A stretch of 64,000 bases of DNA from Alistipes sp. (GCA_020026415.1 JAHHQL010000011.1:1-64000), one strand, 5' to 3'; counted from the stretch's first letter, positions 7,394-16,943 are shown. The notes: generated from the letters alone by a model not told the origin. A program made the numbers and translations.

Positions 7394-9859
7394 ATGAATA
7401 TCTCTTACAATTGGCTCAAACATTACATTGACACGGATCTTTCGGCCGAAGAAATGGCCAAAGTCCTCACGGACATCGGTCTTGAAGTCGAGGAATTTAA
7501 AAAGATAGAAACCGTCAAGGGCGGTTTGAAGGGCGTTGTGGTCGGCGAGGTGAAGACCTGCATCAACCATCCCGACTCGGATCACCTCCACATCACGACG
7601 GTGGATGTCGGAGCAGAGGAACTGCTTCCGATCGTCTGCGGCGCACCCAACTGCCGTCAGGGCTTGAAGGTGCTTTGCGCCACGGTGGGTGCCGTGCTGT
7701 ACCCCGACGGCGGTGACGAGGAGTTCAAGATCAAACGCAGCAAGATCCGTGGTGTAGAGTCGCTCGGCATGCTTTGCGCCGAGGACGAGTTGGGCATCGG
7801 CGAATCGCACGACGGTATTATGGAATTACCCGCCGACGCACAGGTCGGCATGACCGCCAAGGAGTATCTCCACATCGAGAATGACTACCTGATCGGCATT
7901 GGTCTTACGCCGAACCGCTCGGATGCCGCATCGCATTTAGGTGTTGCCCGCGACCTTGTGGCATGGCTCAAGAGCCAAGGCAAGGACACCGAACTGAAAG
8001 TACCCGACGTATCGTCATTCAAGGTAGACAACCACGACCACGAGGTCAAAATCACGATCGAAAACCGGGATGCCGCACCCCGCTATGCAGGCGTGACGGT
8101 TACGGGATGCAAGATCGCTCCTTCGCCCGAATGGATGCAGAACGAACTGCGTGCCATCGGCATCAACCCCAAGAACAATCTGGTGGACATCACCAACTAT
8201 GTACTCTTCGAAATGGGGCAGCCTCTCCACGCTTTCGATTTGAAGAAGGTCGATGGCAACGAGATCGTGGTACGCACATGCAAGGAAGGCACTCCGTTCG
8301 TCACTCTGGACGGCGTGGAGCGCAAACTCTCCGAGAACGATCTGATGATCTGTTCCAAAGAGAAACCCATGTGTATCGCAGGTGTGCTGGGCGGCCTTGA
8401 GTCGGGCATCAGCGACACCACGACCGACGTATTCCTCGAAAGTGCCTACTTCCATCCCGTATGGGTGCGTAAGACGGCAAAACGCCACGGTCTGAACACC
8501 GACGCATCATTCCGTTTCGAGCGCGGCATCGACCCCCGTATGCAGGTCATCGCACTGAAACGTGCCGCCCTGCTGATGCAGGAGTTGGCCGGAGGCAAGA
8601 TTTCGAGCGAAATCACCGACATCAACCCCGCACCCGCGCAGGACTTCGTATTTAAGGTTTCGTTCGAGCATATCAACACGTTGATCGGCAAGGCAATCCC
8701 CGAAGATCAGATCCGTCGCATCATCGCTGCGCTGGAGGTCAAGATCCTGCAAGAGGAAAACGGCGTGATGACCGTATCGGTTCCGCCCTACCGCGTCGAT
8801 GTGCAGCGCGATGCCGACCTTATCGAGGATATTCTCCGAATCTACGGCTACAACAACATTGAGATTCCTTCGCGTATGCGTTCGACGATCTCCCACATAC
8901 AGCGTCCCGACAAGAACAAACTGATGAATCTTGCCGCCGACTATCTGACCGCCAACGGCTACACGGAGATCATGTCCAACTCGCTGACCAAGGGTGCTTA
9001 CTACGAGAATCTCACGAGTTACAAGGCCGAGAATTGCGTCCGTCTGATGAACCCCTTGAGTGCCGATCTGAACGTAATGCGTCAGACCCTCCTGTTCAAC
9101 ACGCTGGAGGCTGTTGCGCTGAACGCCAACCGCAAGAACGGCAATCTGAAGATCTACGAGTTCGGTAACTGCTACTTCTTCGACGAGACCAAACACCACG
9201 AAGAGGATCACCTGAAAGCCTACTCGCAGGAGTACCGCCTGGCCATCGCCGTTACGGGTAACGCCACCCCCGCATCGTGGAATGCGCCCGCCACTCCCGC
9301 ATCGTTCTTCACGCTGCGTGCCATCGTCGAGAAACTGTTGCGCCGCTTCGGTATCGACATCTACTCGTTGCAGACCGAGACGCTGGAAAGCGACCTGTTT
9401 GCCGATGCCCTCACGATGAAACTCAACGGCAAGGAGTTGTTGCAGATCGGCGTGGTCAGCCCCAAGATCCGTCGTATGGTCGATGTCAAACAGGATGTAT
9501 TCTTCATGGAGATGAACTTCGAGGCTTTGGTTAAATCGACCAAGAAACACAAGGTGGTTGCCGAGGAATTGTCGAAATTCCCGGAGGTTCGTCGTGACCT
9601 CGCTCTTCTGGTTGATAAAGATGTAACCTTCTCGGCTCTTCGTGAGGTTGCCTTCTCGACCGAAAAGAAACTCCTGAAGCAGGTATCGCTGTTCGACGTT
9701 TACGAAGGAGACAAACTGCCCGCAGGCAAAAAATCCTACGCATTGAATTTCGTGCTTGAAGACAAGACCAAGACCCTGAACGACAAAGCCATAGAGCATG
9801 TCATGCAGAATCTTACGAAACAACTCGAGCGCAAATGTGGCGCAGAGATCCGTAAATAA
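7394..9859 (+). CDS. pheT: phenylalanine--tRNA ligase beta subunit
   Basis: 821 residues, the normal length of bacterial PheT. Domains in order: N-terminal B1, the tRNA-binding EMAP-like domain (about 40-155, GVVVGEVKTCINHPDSDHLHI split at its strand), the B3/B4 editing domain (about 210-390), B5, the catalytic-like module, and the C-terminal ferredoxin-fold anticodon-binding domain (about 728-821). Together with PheS, not in this window, it charges tRNA-Phe. The gene stands alone here, with its own promoter and a strong terminator after it. Confidence 0.98.
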   Translation: MNISYNWLKHYIDTDLSAEEMAKVLTDIGLEVEEFKKIETVKGGLKGVVVGEVKTCINHPDSDHLHITTVDVGAEELLPIVCGAPNCRQGLKVLCATVGAVLYPDGGDEEFKIKRSKIRGVESLGMLCAEDELGIGESHDGIMELPADAQVGMTAKEYLHIENDYLIGIGLTPNRSDAASHLGVARDLVAWLKSQGKDTELKVPDVSSFKVDNHDHEVKITIENRDAAPRYAGVTVTGCKIAPSPEWMQNELRAIGINPKNNLVDITNYVLFEMGQPLHAFDLKKVDGNEIVVRTCKEGTPFVTLDGVERKLSENDLMICSKEKPMCIAGVLGGLESGISDTTTDVFLESAYFHPVWVRKTAKRHGLNTDASFRFERGIDPRMQVIALKRAALLMQELAGGKISSEITDINPAPAQDFVFKVSFEHINTLIGKAIPEDQIRRIIAALEVKILQEENGVMTVSVPPYRVDVQRDADLIEDILRIYGYNNIEIPSRMRSTISHIQRPDKNKLMNLAADYLTANGYTEIMSNSLTKGAYYENLTSYKAENCVRLMNPLSADLNVMRQTLLFNTLEAVALNANRKNGNLKIYEFGNCYFFDETKHHEEDHLKAYSQEYRLAIAVTGNATPASWNAPATPASFFTLRAIVEKLLRRFGIDIYSLQTETLESDLFADALTMKLNGKELLQIGVVSPKIRRMVDVKQDVFFMEMNFEALVKSTKKHKVVAEELSKFPEVRRDLALLVDKDVTFSALREVAFSTEKKLLKQVSLFDVYEGDKLPAGKKSYALNFVLEDKTKTLNDKAIEHVMQNLTKQLERKCGAEIRK

Positions 9860-9878
9860 TCCTTCCTTTAGGATATGA

Positions 9879-9912
9879 AAAAGCGGTGGACGAGGATTCG
9901 TCCACCGCTTTT
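9879..9912. terminator. bidirectional terminator between pheT and aroB
   Basis: A perfect 15-bp stem (AAAAGCGGTGGACGA with its complement) and a GGAT loop, with A-run on the left and T-run on the right, between two converging genes. It can end transcripts from both sides. Confidence 0.9.
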
Positions 9913-9927
9913 ATATTATATATAGGT

Positions 9928-10941
9928 CTAAAACAACCGCTCGAACTCTTCATGCCGGAGAGGCATCACCTCACACGACCCGATTCCGGTCGGCACAACC
10001 AGATTCAACACCCCGCGACTTTGTTTTTTGTCTTTCATTGCCGCGGCTTTGAGTTTCGCCATTTCGACGGGCGGATTCAGCACAAAACCCAATCGGGACA
10101 ACAATCCCAAAATCCGCCCGCAATCCGCAAACGACAGCCGATTCATCTTCACCGCCGCATCGACCACCAAGCGCAACCCCACCGCCACAGCCTCGCCGTG
10201 ACTCATCTCACGACTGCACTTTTCGATCGCATGGCCGAACGTATGACCGAGATTCAACTTGCGTCTTTCGCCCGCCTCGCGCTCGTCACGCGACACGATC
10301 TGCGCCTTGAGCCGTATCGCCCCCGCAATGGCTTCCGCGAGCAACTCGCGACCTTCACGCAAGGTCTCCAACGTACACCCCTCCAATTTCTCGAAGAGAG
10401 CCCCGTCCCCGATCACGGCCGACTTGACAACCTCCGCCATCCCCGCACGGAACTCGCGTTCGGGCAGCGTCTGCAAAAAATCGGGATCACAGATGACAAA
10501 TTGCGGTTGCGAGAACACACCGATCATATTTTTATAGCCATCCAAGTTCACGCCATTTTTCCCGCCGACCGAGGCATCGACCTGTCCGAGCAACGACGTC
10601 GAAACAAAGCCGAATTTCATCCCGCGCATATAAACCGAGGCAACAAATCCCGCAATGTCGGTCGTGATTCCGCCGCCGATGCCCAACACAAAAGTCGAAC
10701 GATCAACGCCCATCTCTATGAACTTACAACAAAGATATTCAACGGTTTGCAGTGTTTTCTCCTCTTCCGACGGAGTGATCTCCACCCGCTCGAACCGCCC
10801 CACAAAATCGGGATAAAGTTGTGCGATCTTTGAATCGACAACCGCCACAACCCGCCCCTTGGGCAATAACCCTCCAAGCAGATTTTCGGCCTTACCCTGC
10901 CAGACTTCCGACAGCCCACAAATGCGAAATAACGGCTCCAT
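9928..10941 (-). CDS. aroB: 3-dehydroquinate synthase
   Basis: 337 residues. Converts DAHP to 3-dehydroquinate in the shikimate pathway with NAD and a divalent metal. Family signatures are GIGGGITTDIAGFVAS around the nucleotide site, the FVSTSLLGQVDASVGGK stretch, KNMIGVF, and the metal ligands in LGHTFGHAIE. It is slightly shorter than the E. coli enzyme but both domains are present. It is a single gene, ending at the bidirectional terminator shared with pheT and divergent from typA. Confidence 0.96.
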   Translation of the reverse strand: MEPLFRICGLSEVWQGKAENLLGGLLPKGRVVAVVDSKIAQLYPDFVGRFERVEITPSEEEKTLQTVEYLCCKFIEMGVDRSTFVLGIGGGITTDIAGFVASVYMRGMKFGFVSTSLLGQVDASVGGKNGVNLDGYKNMIGVFSQPQFVICDPDFLQTLPEREFRAGMAEVVKSAVIGDGALFEKLEGCTLETLREGRELLAEAIAGAIRLKAQIVSRDEREAGERRKLNLGHTFGHAIEKCSREMSHGEAVAVGLRLVVDAAVKMNRLSFADCGRILGLLSRLGFVLNPPVEMAKLKAAAMKDKKQSRGVLNLVVPTGIGSCEVMPLRHEEFERLF

Positions 10942-10996
10942 TGCGAATAGATTTTAGGTTTCGGAAACAAAAATAGTATTTTTTAAAGATTTTTAG

Positions 10997-11004
10997 TACC
11001 TTTG
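10997..11004 (+). promoter_or_regulatory. -7 element upstream of typA
   Basis: TACCTTTG matches TAnnTTTG and lies 19 bases before the typA ATG. No TTG is found at the -33 position, so the upstream element is weak or absent. Confidence 0.5.
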
Positions 11005-11023
11005 TGCGATAAATTATTCTCTT

Positions 11024-12826
11024 ATGCGAAAACTGCGCAATATTGCAATTATTGCCCACGTGGATCACGGTAAGACCACGATTGTTGACAAAATGATTTT
11101 GGCAGGTCATATCCTGCGCGATAATTCGAAACCGGCCGACGGTTTGATTCTTGACAACAACGATCTCGAAAGAGAGCGCGGTATCACGATTCTGTCGAAA
11201 AACGTTTCGGTTATTTACAAGGATTACAAGATCAATATCATTGACACCCCGGGTCACGCCGACTTCGGTGGTGAGGTTGAGCGTGTGCTCAACATGTGCG
11301 ACGGCGTGCTTCTTCTGGTTGATGCGTTCGAGGGTACGATGCCCCAAACCCGTTTTGTGCTTGAAAAGGCACTCAAACTCGGCAAGAAACCGATCGTTGT
11401 GATCAACAAGGTTGATAAACCCAACTGTCGCCCCGAAGTGGTGAACGAACAGGTTTTCGATCTGATGTTCTCGCTGAACGCCACCGAAGACCAACTCGAC
11501 TACAAGACCATTTACGGTTCTGCAAAACAGGGTTGGATGTCGCATAAATGGGACGAGCGCACAGATTCGATCCAGCCTCTGCTGGATACGATCATCGACG
11601 AGATTCCCGAACCCGAAATCGTGGAAGGTACGCCTCAGATGCTGATCACCTCGCTCGAGTATTCGAACTACACGGGGCGTATTGCCGTGGGTAAAGTTAC
11701 CCGTGGCGAACTGCGTGCCGGACAGAACGTCACGCTGGCAAAACGCGACGGCAAAACGATGATCAAGACCAAGATCAAGGATCTGATGATCTTCGAGGGT
11801 CTGGGCAAGAAGAAGGTCGATGTGGTTCCCTGTGGCGAAATCTGCGCCATCATGGGTATCGAGGGCTTCGAGATCGGCGACACGATCTGCGACTACGAAA
11901 ACCCCGAACCTCTGCCTCCTATTGACATTGACGAGCCGACCATGTCGATGCTCTTCACCATCAACAACTCTCCGTTCTTCGGCAAGGACGGTAAATTCGT
12001 CACCTCGCGCCACATCAAGGAACGTCTGGATCGCGAGTTGGAGAAAAACCTCGCCCTGCGCGTAACGCCCGGCCCTTCGGCCGACAGTTTCAACGTATTC
12101 GGTCGCGGTGTGCTGCACCTGTCGGTACTGATCGAGACAATGCGTCGTGAGGGTTACGAGTTGCAGGTCGGTCAGCCCCGCGTCATCGTCAAGGAGATCG
12201 ACGGCAAGAAATGCGAACCTGTCGAGGAGATGACGGTTGATTGTCCCGAAGAGCATTCGGGTACGGTCATCGAATTGGCGACCAAACGTAAGGCTACGCT
12301 GACCAATATGGAAACCAACGGCGAGCGTGTCCGTCTGGAGTTCACAATTCCTTCGCGCGGTATCATCGGTCTGCGTTCCAACATGCTGACCGCCACTGCC
12401 GGTGAAGCCATCATGACCCACCGTCTGAAGGACTTCGAACCATGGGTCGGCGAAATCGAGAAACGCACCAACGGTTCGATCATCTCAGGTGAGACAGGTA
12501 CCGCCTACGCCTACTCGATCGACAAACTTCAGGATCGCGGCCGCTTCTTCATCAACCCGATGGATCAGGTTTACGAAGGTCAGGTGATCGGTGAACACAC
12601 CCGTCAGAACGACATCACGGTGAACGTCACCAAATCGAAACAGCTGACCAACATGCGTGCATCGGGCTCGGACGACAAAGCTGTCATCGTTCCCCCGAAA
12701 GTATTCACGCTGGAAGAGGCTCTGGAGTACATCAAGGAAGACGAATATGTAGAAGTTACCCCGCACTCGATGCGTCTGCGCAAGATTCTCTTGCACGAGG
12801 TTGATCGCAAACGTGCCGCCAAATAA
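11024..12826 (+). CDS. typA: ribosome-associated GTPase TypA/BipA
   Basis: 600 residues, the usual length. Translational GTPase motifs AHVDHGKTTI near residue 11, DTPGHADF, and NKVDKP are all present, followed by the EF-G-like domains and the BipA-specific C-terminal domain that carries THRLKDF and the NMRASGSD segment. It binds 70S ribosomes and assists large-subunit assembly under cold or stress conditions in other bacteria. It is monocistronic: its own -7 element lies 19 bases upstream and a 13-bp hairpin ends it. Confidence 0.97.
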   Translation: MRKLRNIAIIAHVDHGKTTIVDKMILAGHILRDNSKPADGLILDNNDLERERGITILSKNVSVIYKDYKINIIDTPGHADFGGEVERVLNMCDGVLLLVDAFEGTMPQTRFVLEKALKLGKKPIVVINKVDKPNCRPEVVNEQVFDLMFSLNATEDQLDYKTIYGSAKQGWMSHKWDERTDSIQPLLDTIIDEIPEPEIVEGTPQMLITSLEYSNYTGRIAVGKVTRGELRAGQNVTLAKRDGKTMIKTKIKDLMIFEGLGKKKVDVVPCGEICAIMGIEGFEIGDTICDYENPEPLPPIDIDEPTMSMLFTINNSPFFGKDGKFVTSRHIKERLDRELEKNLALRVTPGPSADSFNVFGRGVLHLSVLIETMRREGYELQVGQPRVIVKEIDGKKCEPVEEMTVDCPEEHSGTVIELATKRKATLTNMETNGERVRLEFTIPSRGIIGLRSNMLTATAGEAIMTHRLKDFEPWVGEIEKRTNGSIISGETGTAYAYSIDKLQDRGRFFINPMDQVYEGQVIGEHTRQNDITVNVTKSKQLTNMRASGSDDKAVIVPPKVFTLEEALEYIKEDEYVEVTPHSMRLRKILLHEVDRKRAAK

Positions 12827-12850
12827 TTCGGGCGACCGAATGACATATCC

Positions 12851-12882
12851 AAAGACCGATCGGGATTTTCCGATCGGTCTTT
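12851..12882 (+). terminator. terminator of typA
   Basis: A 13-bp perfect stem (AAAGACCGATCGG with complement), 6-base loop, and a T-rich tail after it. Confidence 0.88.
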
Positions 12883-12924
12883 TATTTTTTCAGGAGAATT
12901 ACGCCCGCATTTGAGAAAAATACT

Positions 12925-12932
12925 TATTTTTG
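12925..12932 (+). promoter_or_regulatory. -7 element upstream of rpiB
   Basis: TATTTTTG matches the Bacteroidetes -7 word 31 bases before the rpiB ATG. No clear -33 TTG at 19-20 bases was found. Confidence 0.45.
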
Positions 12933-12963
12933 TAGAATAAACCAACAAATAATATCCTTAAAA

Positions 12964-13401
12964 ATGAAAAAAATAGGTATCGCTTGCGACCATGCAGGCT
13001 ACGAGATGAAAGAATTTCTGGTCGGCTATCTGGCAGCCAAAGGCTTTGAAGTGATGGATTTCGGATGCGACTCTCCCGAAAGCGTCGATTATCCCGACTT
13101 CGGTCATCAGTTGGGTAACGCCATCGACAACGGAGAACTGGAAATCGGTGTCGGTCTGTGCGGTTCGGGCGAAGGCATGTCGATGACCGTCAATAAGCAC
13201 CAGAAGGTGCGTGCCGGTCTGTGCTGGAATACCGATGTGGCTACGCTGATCCGTCAGCACAACAACGCCAACGTCATCGTATTCCCCGCCCGTTTCATTT
13301 CAAACGACGAGGCCGTTGCCATGCTCGACAAATTTCTGGAAACCCCGTTCGAAGGTGGTCGCCACGAACGCCGTGTGGCCAAGATCGCGCTGAGCAAGTA
13401 A
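12964..13401 (+). CDS. rpiB: ribose-5-phosphate isomerase B
   Basis: A 145-residue RpiB/LacAB-family sugar-phosphate isomerase that interconverts ribulose-5-phosphate and ribose-5-phosphate. The phosphate-binding and active-site parts are seen in ACDHAGYEMK near residue 8, the LCGSGEGMSM loop with the catalytic Cys, and the HNNANV segment. It is of normal length, cytoplasmic, and monocistronic, between the typA terminator and the terminator shared with ispE. RpiB can also act on allose-6-phosphate in some bacteria; nothing nearby suggests that here. Confidence 0.95.
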   Translation: MKKIGIACDHAGYEMKEFLVGYLAAKGFEVMDFGCDSPESVDYPDFGHQLGNAIDNGELEIGVGLCGSGEGMSMTVNKHQKVRAGLCWNTDVATLIRQHNNANVIVFPARFISNDEAVAMLDKFLETPFEGGRHERRVAKIALSK

Positions 13402-13418
13402 TCTACCACAACCCACAA

Positions 13419-13453
13419 AAAAAGCCGTTGATCCTTTCGATCAACGGCTTTTT
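13419..13453. terminator. bidirectional terminator between rpiB and ispE
   Basis: A perfect 15-bp stem (AAAAAGCCGTTGATC and complement) with a CTTTC loop; A-run and T-run on the two sides. It ends two converging genes. Confidence 0.9.
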
Positions 13454-13458
13454 AATTT

Positions 13459-14271
13459 TTACAGACGGAACACATAGGGCGAAATCGCTCGAAGCAACCC
13501 CTCGTCCGCATCGCCTCGGAACAATCCGAATACGGCCGATCCGCTGCCCGACATCGAGGCATAAACCGCCCCCGCCGTCAGCAACCGCTCTTTGGCCTCC
13601 CGAATCGCAGGATGCGCCAAAAGGATGTGCTTCTCGAAATCGTTCGTCACCACGCCCTGCCACTGCTCCAACGGCAATTTCAAACGCTCCCCCAGACTTA
13701 CTTCGGGTACATGCGGCACGGCACCCGAATAGGCTTCGCGGGTCGATACCCCTTCGTCGGGTTTCACCACCACAAGGAGCATTCCCCCAAAATTCAACTC
13801 CACGGGTGTCATCTGCTCCCCGCGCCCCTTGCATAATTGAGGCGTATTGCGTACAAAAAATGCCGTATCGCTGCCCAATTCGGCGGCGCAACCGATCAAT
13901 TCCGCCTCCGAAAGACCGAGCGAAAAGATCTCATTCAGAGCCACCAACACCATCGTGCCATCGGATGATCCTCCGCCCAATCCCGCACCGAAAGGCACCC
14001 GTTTGTCCAAGCGGATCCGCACCCCGTCCACACCGTAACGATCGTGCATCAGACGGAACGCCTTGAGACAGATATTATCCTCCGCAGAACAATCTACCAC
14101 CAGACCCTCCAACACAAATTCGGCACCCGTACCGTCTGTCCGTTCGACCTCTACTACATCGTAAAGTCCCAAAACGGGGAACATGACCGTTTCCAAATCG
14201 TGGTATCCGTCCGGCCGGCGTATCAGGACATCCAACCCGAAATTTATCTTGCAGTTTGCATTCAGAATCAT
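13459..14271 (-). CDS. ispE: 4-diphosphocytidyl-2-C-methyl-D-erythritol kinase
   Basis: 270 residues, GHMP-kinase superfamily. It phosphorylates CDP-methylerythritol in the MEP (non-mevalonate) isoprenoid pathway. The N-terminal CKINFGLDVLIRRPDGYHD and the ATP-binding PFGAGLGGGSSDG are diagnostic, and the C-terminal SGSGSAVFGLF is the third GHMP motif. A -7 word (TATATTTG at 14320-14327 on the minus strand) lies 48 bases before the ATG, back to back with the promoter of the next gene. The length is a little below the E. coli enzyme (283). Confidence 0.96.
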   Translation of the reverse strand: MILNANCKINFGLDVLIRRPDGYHDLETVMFPVLGLYDVVEVERTDGTGAEFVLEGLVVDCSAEDNICLKAFRLMHDRYGVDGVRIRLDKRVPFGAGLGGGSSDGTMVLVALNEIFSLGLSEAELIGCAAELGSDTAFFVRNTPQLCKGRGEQMTPVELNFGGMLLVVVKPDEGVSTREAYSGAVPHVPEVSLGERLKLPLEQWQGVVTNDFEKHILLAHPAIREAKERLLTAGAVYASMSGSGSAVFGLFRGDADEGLLRAISPYVFRL

Positions 14272-14319
14272 AATTTTCTTTTTCTGTTTTTAAGGAACGA
14301 GTTTTCAGGCTTTGAGGAA

Positions 14320-14348
14320 CAAATATACAAAAGAAATCTCTATTTTTG
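14320..14348. promoter_or_regulatory. divergent -7 elements for ispE (minus) and the GSCFA gene (plus)
   Basis: TATATTTG on the minus strand (14320-14327) points to ispE; TATTTTTG on the plus strand (14341-14348) points to the GSCFA gene and ends only 4 bases before its ATG. No -33 TTG at 19-20 bases was found for either, so both rest on the -7 word alone. Confidence 0.5.
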
Positions 14349-14352
14349 TGAC

Positions 14353-15318
14353 ATGAAATTTCGCACCGAACTAAAAACAGATCCTTTCACCCGCAAAATC
14401 GGTTATACGAGCCGTATTTTGGCTCTCGGTTCATGCTTTACGGAGCACATCTCGACCCGTATGGAGCAACTGAAATTCCACATCACCGCCAACCCCACGG
14501 GCATTCTGTTCAATCCGTCGTCCATTTCGGAATCCATTCGCACATACGCTGTCCGGAAAGAGGTTACACGCGACGATCTGCACCCCGGCCACGATCTGTG
14601 GTTTCACTACGCTTTTCACGGTGATTTCTCGCGTCCTTCACCCGAAGAAGCACTTCTTGCGATGAACTCCGCCCGCCATCACGCCGCCGAAGCACTCGCA
14701 GCAAGCGATACGCTCCTTATCACTTGGGGTACGGCATGGGTCTATGAACATGAGGGACGCATCGTCGCCAACTGTCACCGCCGACCCGCACGCGAATTTA
14801 CACGCCGTCGTCTGTCGGTCGAAGAGATTGTCGATGACTACACCGCGCTGCTCCGAAACGAGTTGCAAGGAAAGCACATTATTCTTACGGTCAGCCCCGT
14901 GCGCCATGTCGGAGACGGACTTTCGGGCAACAGCGTCTCGAAATCGACCCTGCGCCTTGCCGCCGAGATTCTTTGCGAACGCTTCCCCGAAGTGGATTAT
15001 TTCCCCTCCTACGAGGCTCTGATCGACGACCTTCGCGACTACCGCTACTACGCCGATGATCTGATACACCCCTCTACGCAGGCTGTCGCCTACATTTGGG
15101 AGTTGTTCTCCGAGGCGGTTCTGGATAACCACGCCCGCGAATTGATTCCCCGCATCGAAGCCGTCCTTCGCATGGCCGCGCACCGTCCCCGCACACCCCA
15201 CGCCGAAGAGTACCAAAAGATGGTGCGCCGCGCCCTCGACGAAATCGACCGCCTCAAAGAGATCAATTTCGAAAGAGAAAGAGCCGCATTTCTTAAATCT
15301 CTCGAAATAAATTTGTAA
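14353..15318 (+). CDS. GSCFA-domain protein (SGNH-hydrolase-like)
   Basis: 321 residues. The N-terminal motif GSCF (26-29) in ILALGSCFTEHIS gives the GSCFA family its name; the family resembles SGNH/GDSL hydrolases with the Ser as possible nucleophile, and a DLIHPS-like segment (YYADDLIHPSTQA) sits where the Asp-His pair would be. No signal peptide is seen. The substrate is unknown. The start at 14353 is chosen because MKFRTELK is the family N-terminus; a longer frame upstream crosses the ispE promoter. It heads a same-strand row with the phosphatase-like, SufE, SufT and DUF2851 genes (gaps of 13-35 bases). Confidence 0.85.
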   Translation: MKFRTELKTDPFTRKIGYTSRILALGSCFTEHISTRMEQLKFHITANPTGILFNPSSISESIRTYAVRKEVTRDDLHPGHDLWFHYAFHGDFSRPSPEEALLAMNSARHHAAEALAASDTLLITWGTAWVYEHEGRIVANCHRRPAREFTRRRLSVEEIVDDYTALLRNELQGKHIILTVSPVRHVGDGLSGNSVSKSTLRLAAEILCERFPEVDYFPSYEALIDDLRDYRYYADDLIHPSTQAVAYIWELFSEAVLDNHARELIPRIEAVLRMAAHRPRTPHAEEYQKMVRRALDEIDRLKEINFERERAAFLKSLEINL

Positions 15319-15346
15319 ATTTGCCGAGATTTAGAGAACCCGATTT

Positions 15347-16918
15347 ATGAAAACAAAATACATCATCCTTCTTTTCGCTCTTCTGGGCTGTACGGAACTC
15401 TTCGCCGAGACTCCGCGTCTGGTGATCAACATCGTTGCAGGCTCGATGCGTGCAGAGGATCTTTCGCGCTATAAGGCAAATTTCCAGATGAACGGCTTAA
15501 GGCGTATGATGCTCGACGGCACCTACTACACCAACAGCCGTTATAATTACCTGCAAACGACCTCCGCCGTTTCGCTTGCCACGCTTTCGACGGGTGCCAT
15601 GCCCTCGACCCACGGCATCATCGGCAACCACTGGGTCGATTACACCACCAACGAGGTCATTACGCTCATCGACGAGAAAGAGCCCGCAACCGACCATATC
15701 ATCGCCCCGACCCTTTCGGAGACCGTCCTGCGCCAATCGCCCGCATCCGAAGTAATCACCGTGGCATGTGACGCTTCATCGGCGTTCATCACTTCGGGCA
15801 ACCGCGGCGGCGAAGTCTATTGGCTTGATGACGATTGCAAGTGGGAACACAAATCGTACATGGGACATTCGTTGCCCCGCTGGGTTATGCAGCACAACAA
15901 GGAGAAAACACCGCAATCGTTCATCCGCGATACTTGGAACACACGTCTCGATTACAAGAAATACATCAACAAACGTGCCTTCGACATCACACTGACCGAG
16001 AACACCACCCGTCGCCGTGACCGCGTCGAAATCAAGGGACAGTCTCGCCTTACACTGCACTCCGATGCCGAAAAGATGCGCTATACGCCCGCAGGCAACG
16101 AGGCTCTGTTCGGCTTTGCCAAACAGGCGATCATCCAATACGAAATGGGTAATGACAAAACGCCCGACGTGCTGAACATCTGTCTCGACCCGTTGCGTTA
16201 CATTACCGAAGCCTACGGCCCCGAATCGGTCGAGGTGGAAGACATGTACTACCGCCTTGATTACGAACTGGCCGATTTTCTGCAATTCATCGCCCTGCAA
16301 CCCTATGCCAAGGAGACCGTCATAGTCTTCACCTCGGCACACGGCACCAGTCCTTCGTTCGATGTGGCGGGAGCGGACAAACACCGCTTCAATTCGCGTC
16401 AGTTCGAGGTGATCGTAAACGGATTTCTGAACGTGCGCTACGGCTCGGGCAACTGGGTCGTTGCCTACGACAACAAAAACCTGTGGCTCAACCACAATCT
16501 GATCTATCAGCGCGGCATAAGCCTTGCACAGGTCCAGAACGAGGTCGTGACCTTTGCCATGCAGTTCAGCGGTATTTCACACGCTCTGTCGGCCTCGGCC
16601 ATGCGCAACAGTTACTTCGGCAGCGGCTATGCCCAGAAGATGCAAAACAGTTACTACCCCCGCCGTTCGGGAGATGTGGTGATCAACCTGCTGCCCGAAT
16701 GGATCGAAGAACAATACCGCTGCGTTTCGTCGTCAGGGTCGATGTACGGCTACGACACGCAGGTTCCTCTGATTTTCTACGGCGAAGCACTGCCCCGCAC
16801 CCGCATAAACCGCCCCGTCGATCAAACTTCGGTCGCTCCGACACTGGCTCATATTTTGGGCATCACGGAACCCGCCGCATCGGAAGGTTCGGTACTCGAC
16901 GAATTGATCAATTTTTAA
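15347..16918 (+). CDS. secreted alkaline-phosphatase-superfamily protein, probably catalytically degenerate
   Basis: 523 residues with a signal peptide (about 1-21). The fold is that of PafA-like type I phosphodiesterases/phosphatases: STGAMPSTHGIIGN (81-94) and FYPRR/GSMYGYD-type segments are conserved. But the expected metal ligands are mostly replaced. The position of the first Asp (usually VVDQMR) reads VAGSMR (G32). The Asp and His of the DxxxH motif appear as R284 and E288. The DHG motif reads AHG (A331, H332 kept). The final His of YDTHVPL is Q472. A hydroxyl residue at the nucleophile position (T71/T72/S73) remains. Hydrolase activity by the usual two-zinc mechanism is therefore doubtful. 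It is in a row with SufE/SufT genes. Confidence 0.85.
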   Translation: MKTKYIILLFALLGCTELFAETPRLVINIVAGSMRAEDLSRYKANFQMNGLRRMMLDGTYYTNSRYNYLQTTSAVSLATLSTGAMPSTHGIIGNHWVDYTTNEVITLIDEKEPATDHIIAPTLSETVLRQSPASEVITVACDASSAFITSGNRGGEVYWLDDDCKWEHKSYMGHSLPRWVMQHNKEKTPQSFIRDTWNTRLDYKKYINKRAFDITLTENTTRRRDRVEIKGQSRLTLHSDAEKMRYTPAGNEALFGFAKQAIIQYEMGNDKTPDVLNICLDPLRYITEAYGPESVEVEDMYYRLDYELADFLQFIALQPYAKETVIVFTSAHGTSPSFDVAGADKHRFNSRQFEVIVNGFLNVRYGSGNWVVAYDNKNLWLNHNLIYQRGISLAQVQNEVVTFAMQFSGISHALSASAMRNSYFGSGYAQKMQNSYYPRRSGDVVINLLPEWIEEQYRCVSSSGSMYGYDTQVPLIFYGEALPRTRINRPVDQTSVAPTLAHILGITEPAASEGSVLDELINF

Positions 16919-16943
16919 CGAACGATTTAATTTACACACAGAT

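Noticed and set aside
10892..12421. Open frame of 509 codons opposite typA
   Set aside because: Antisense shadow of typA; no recognisable domain.
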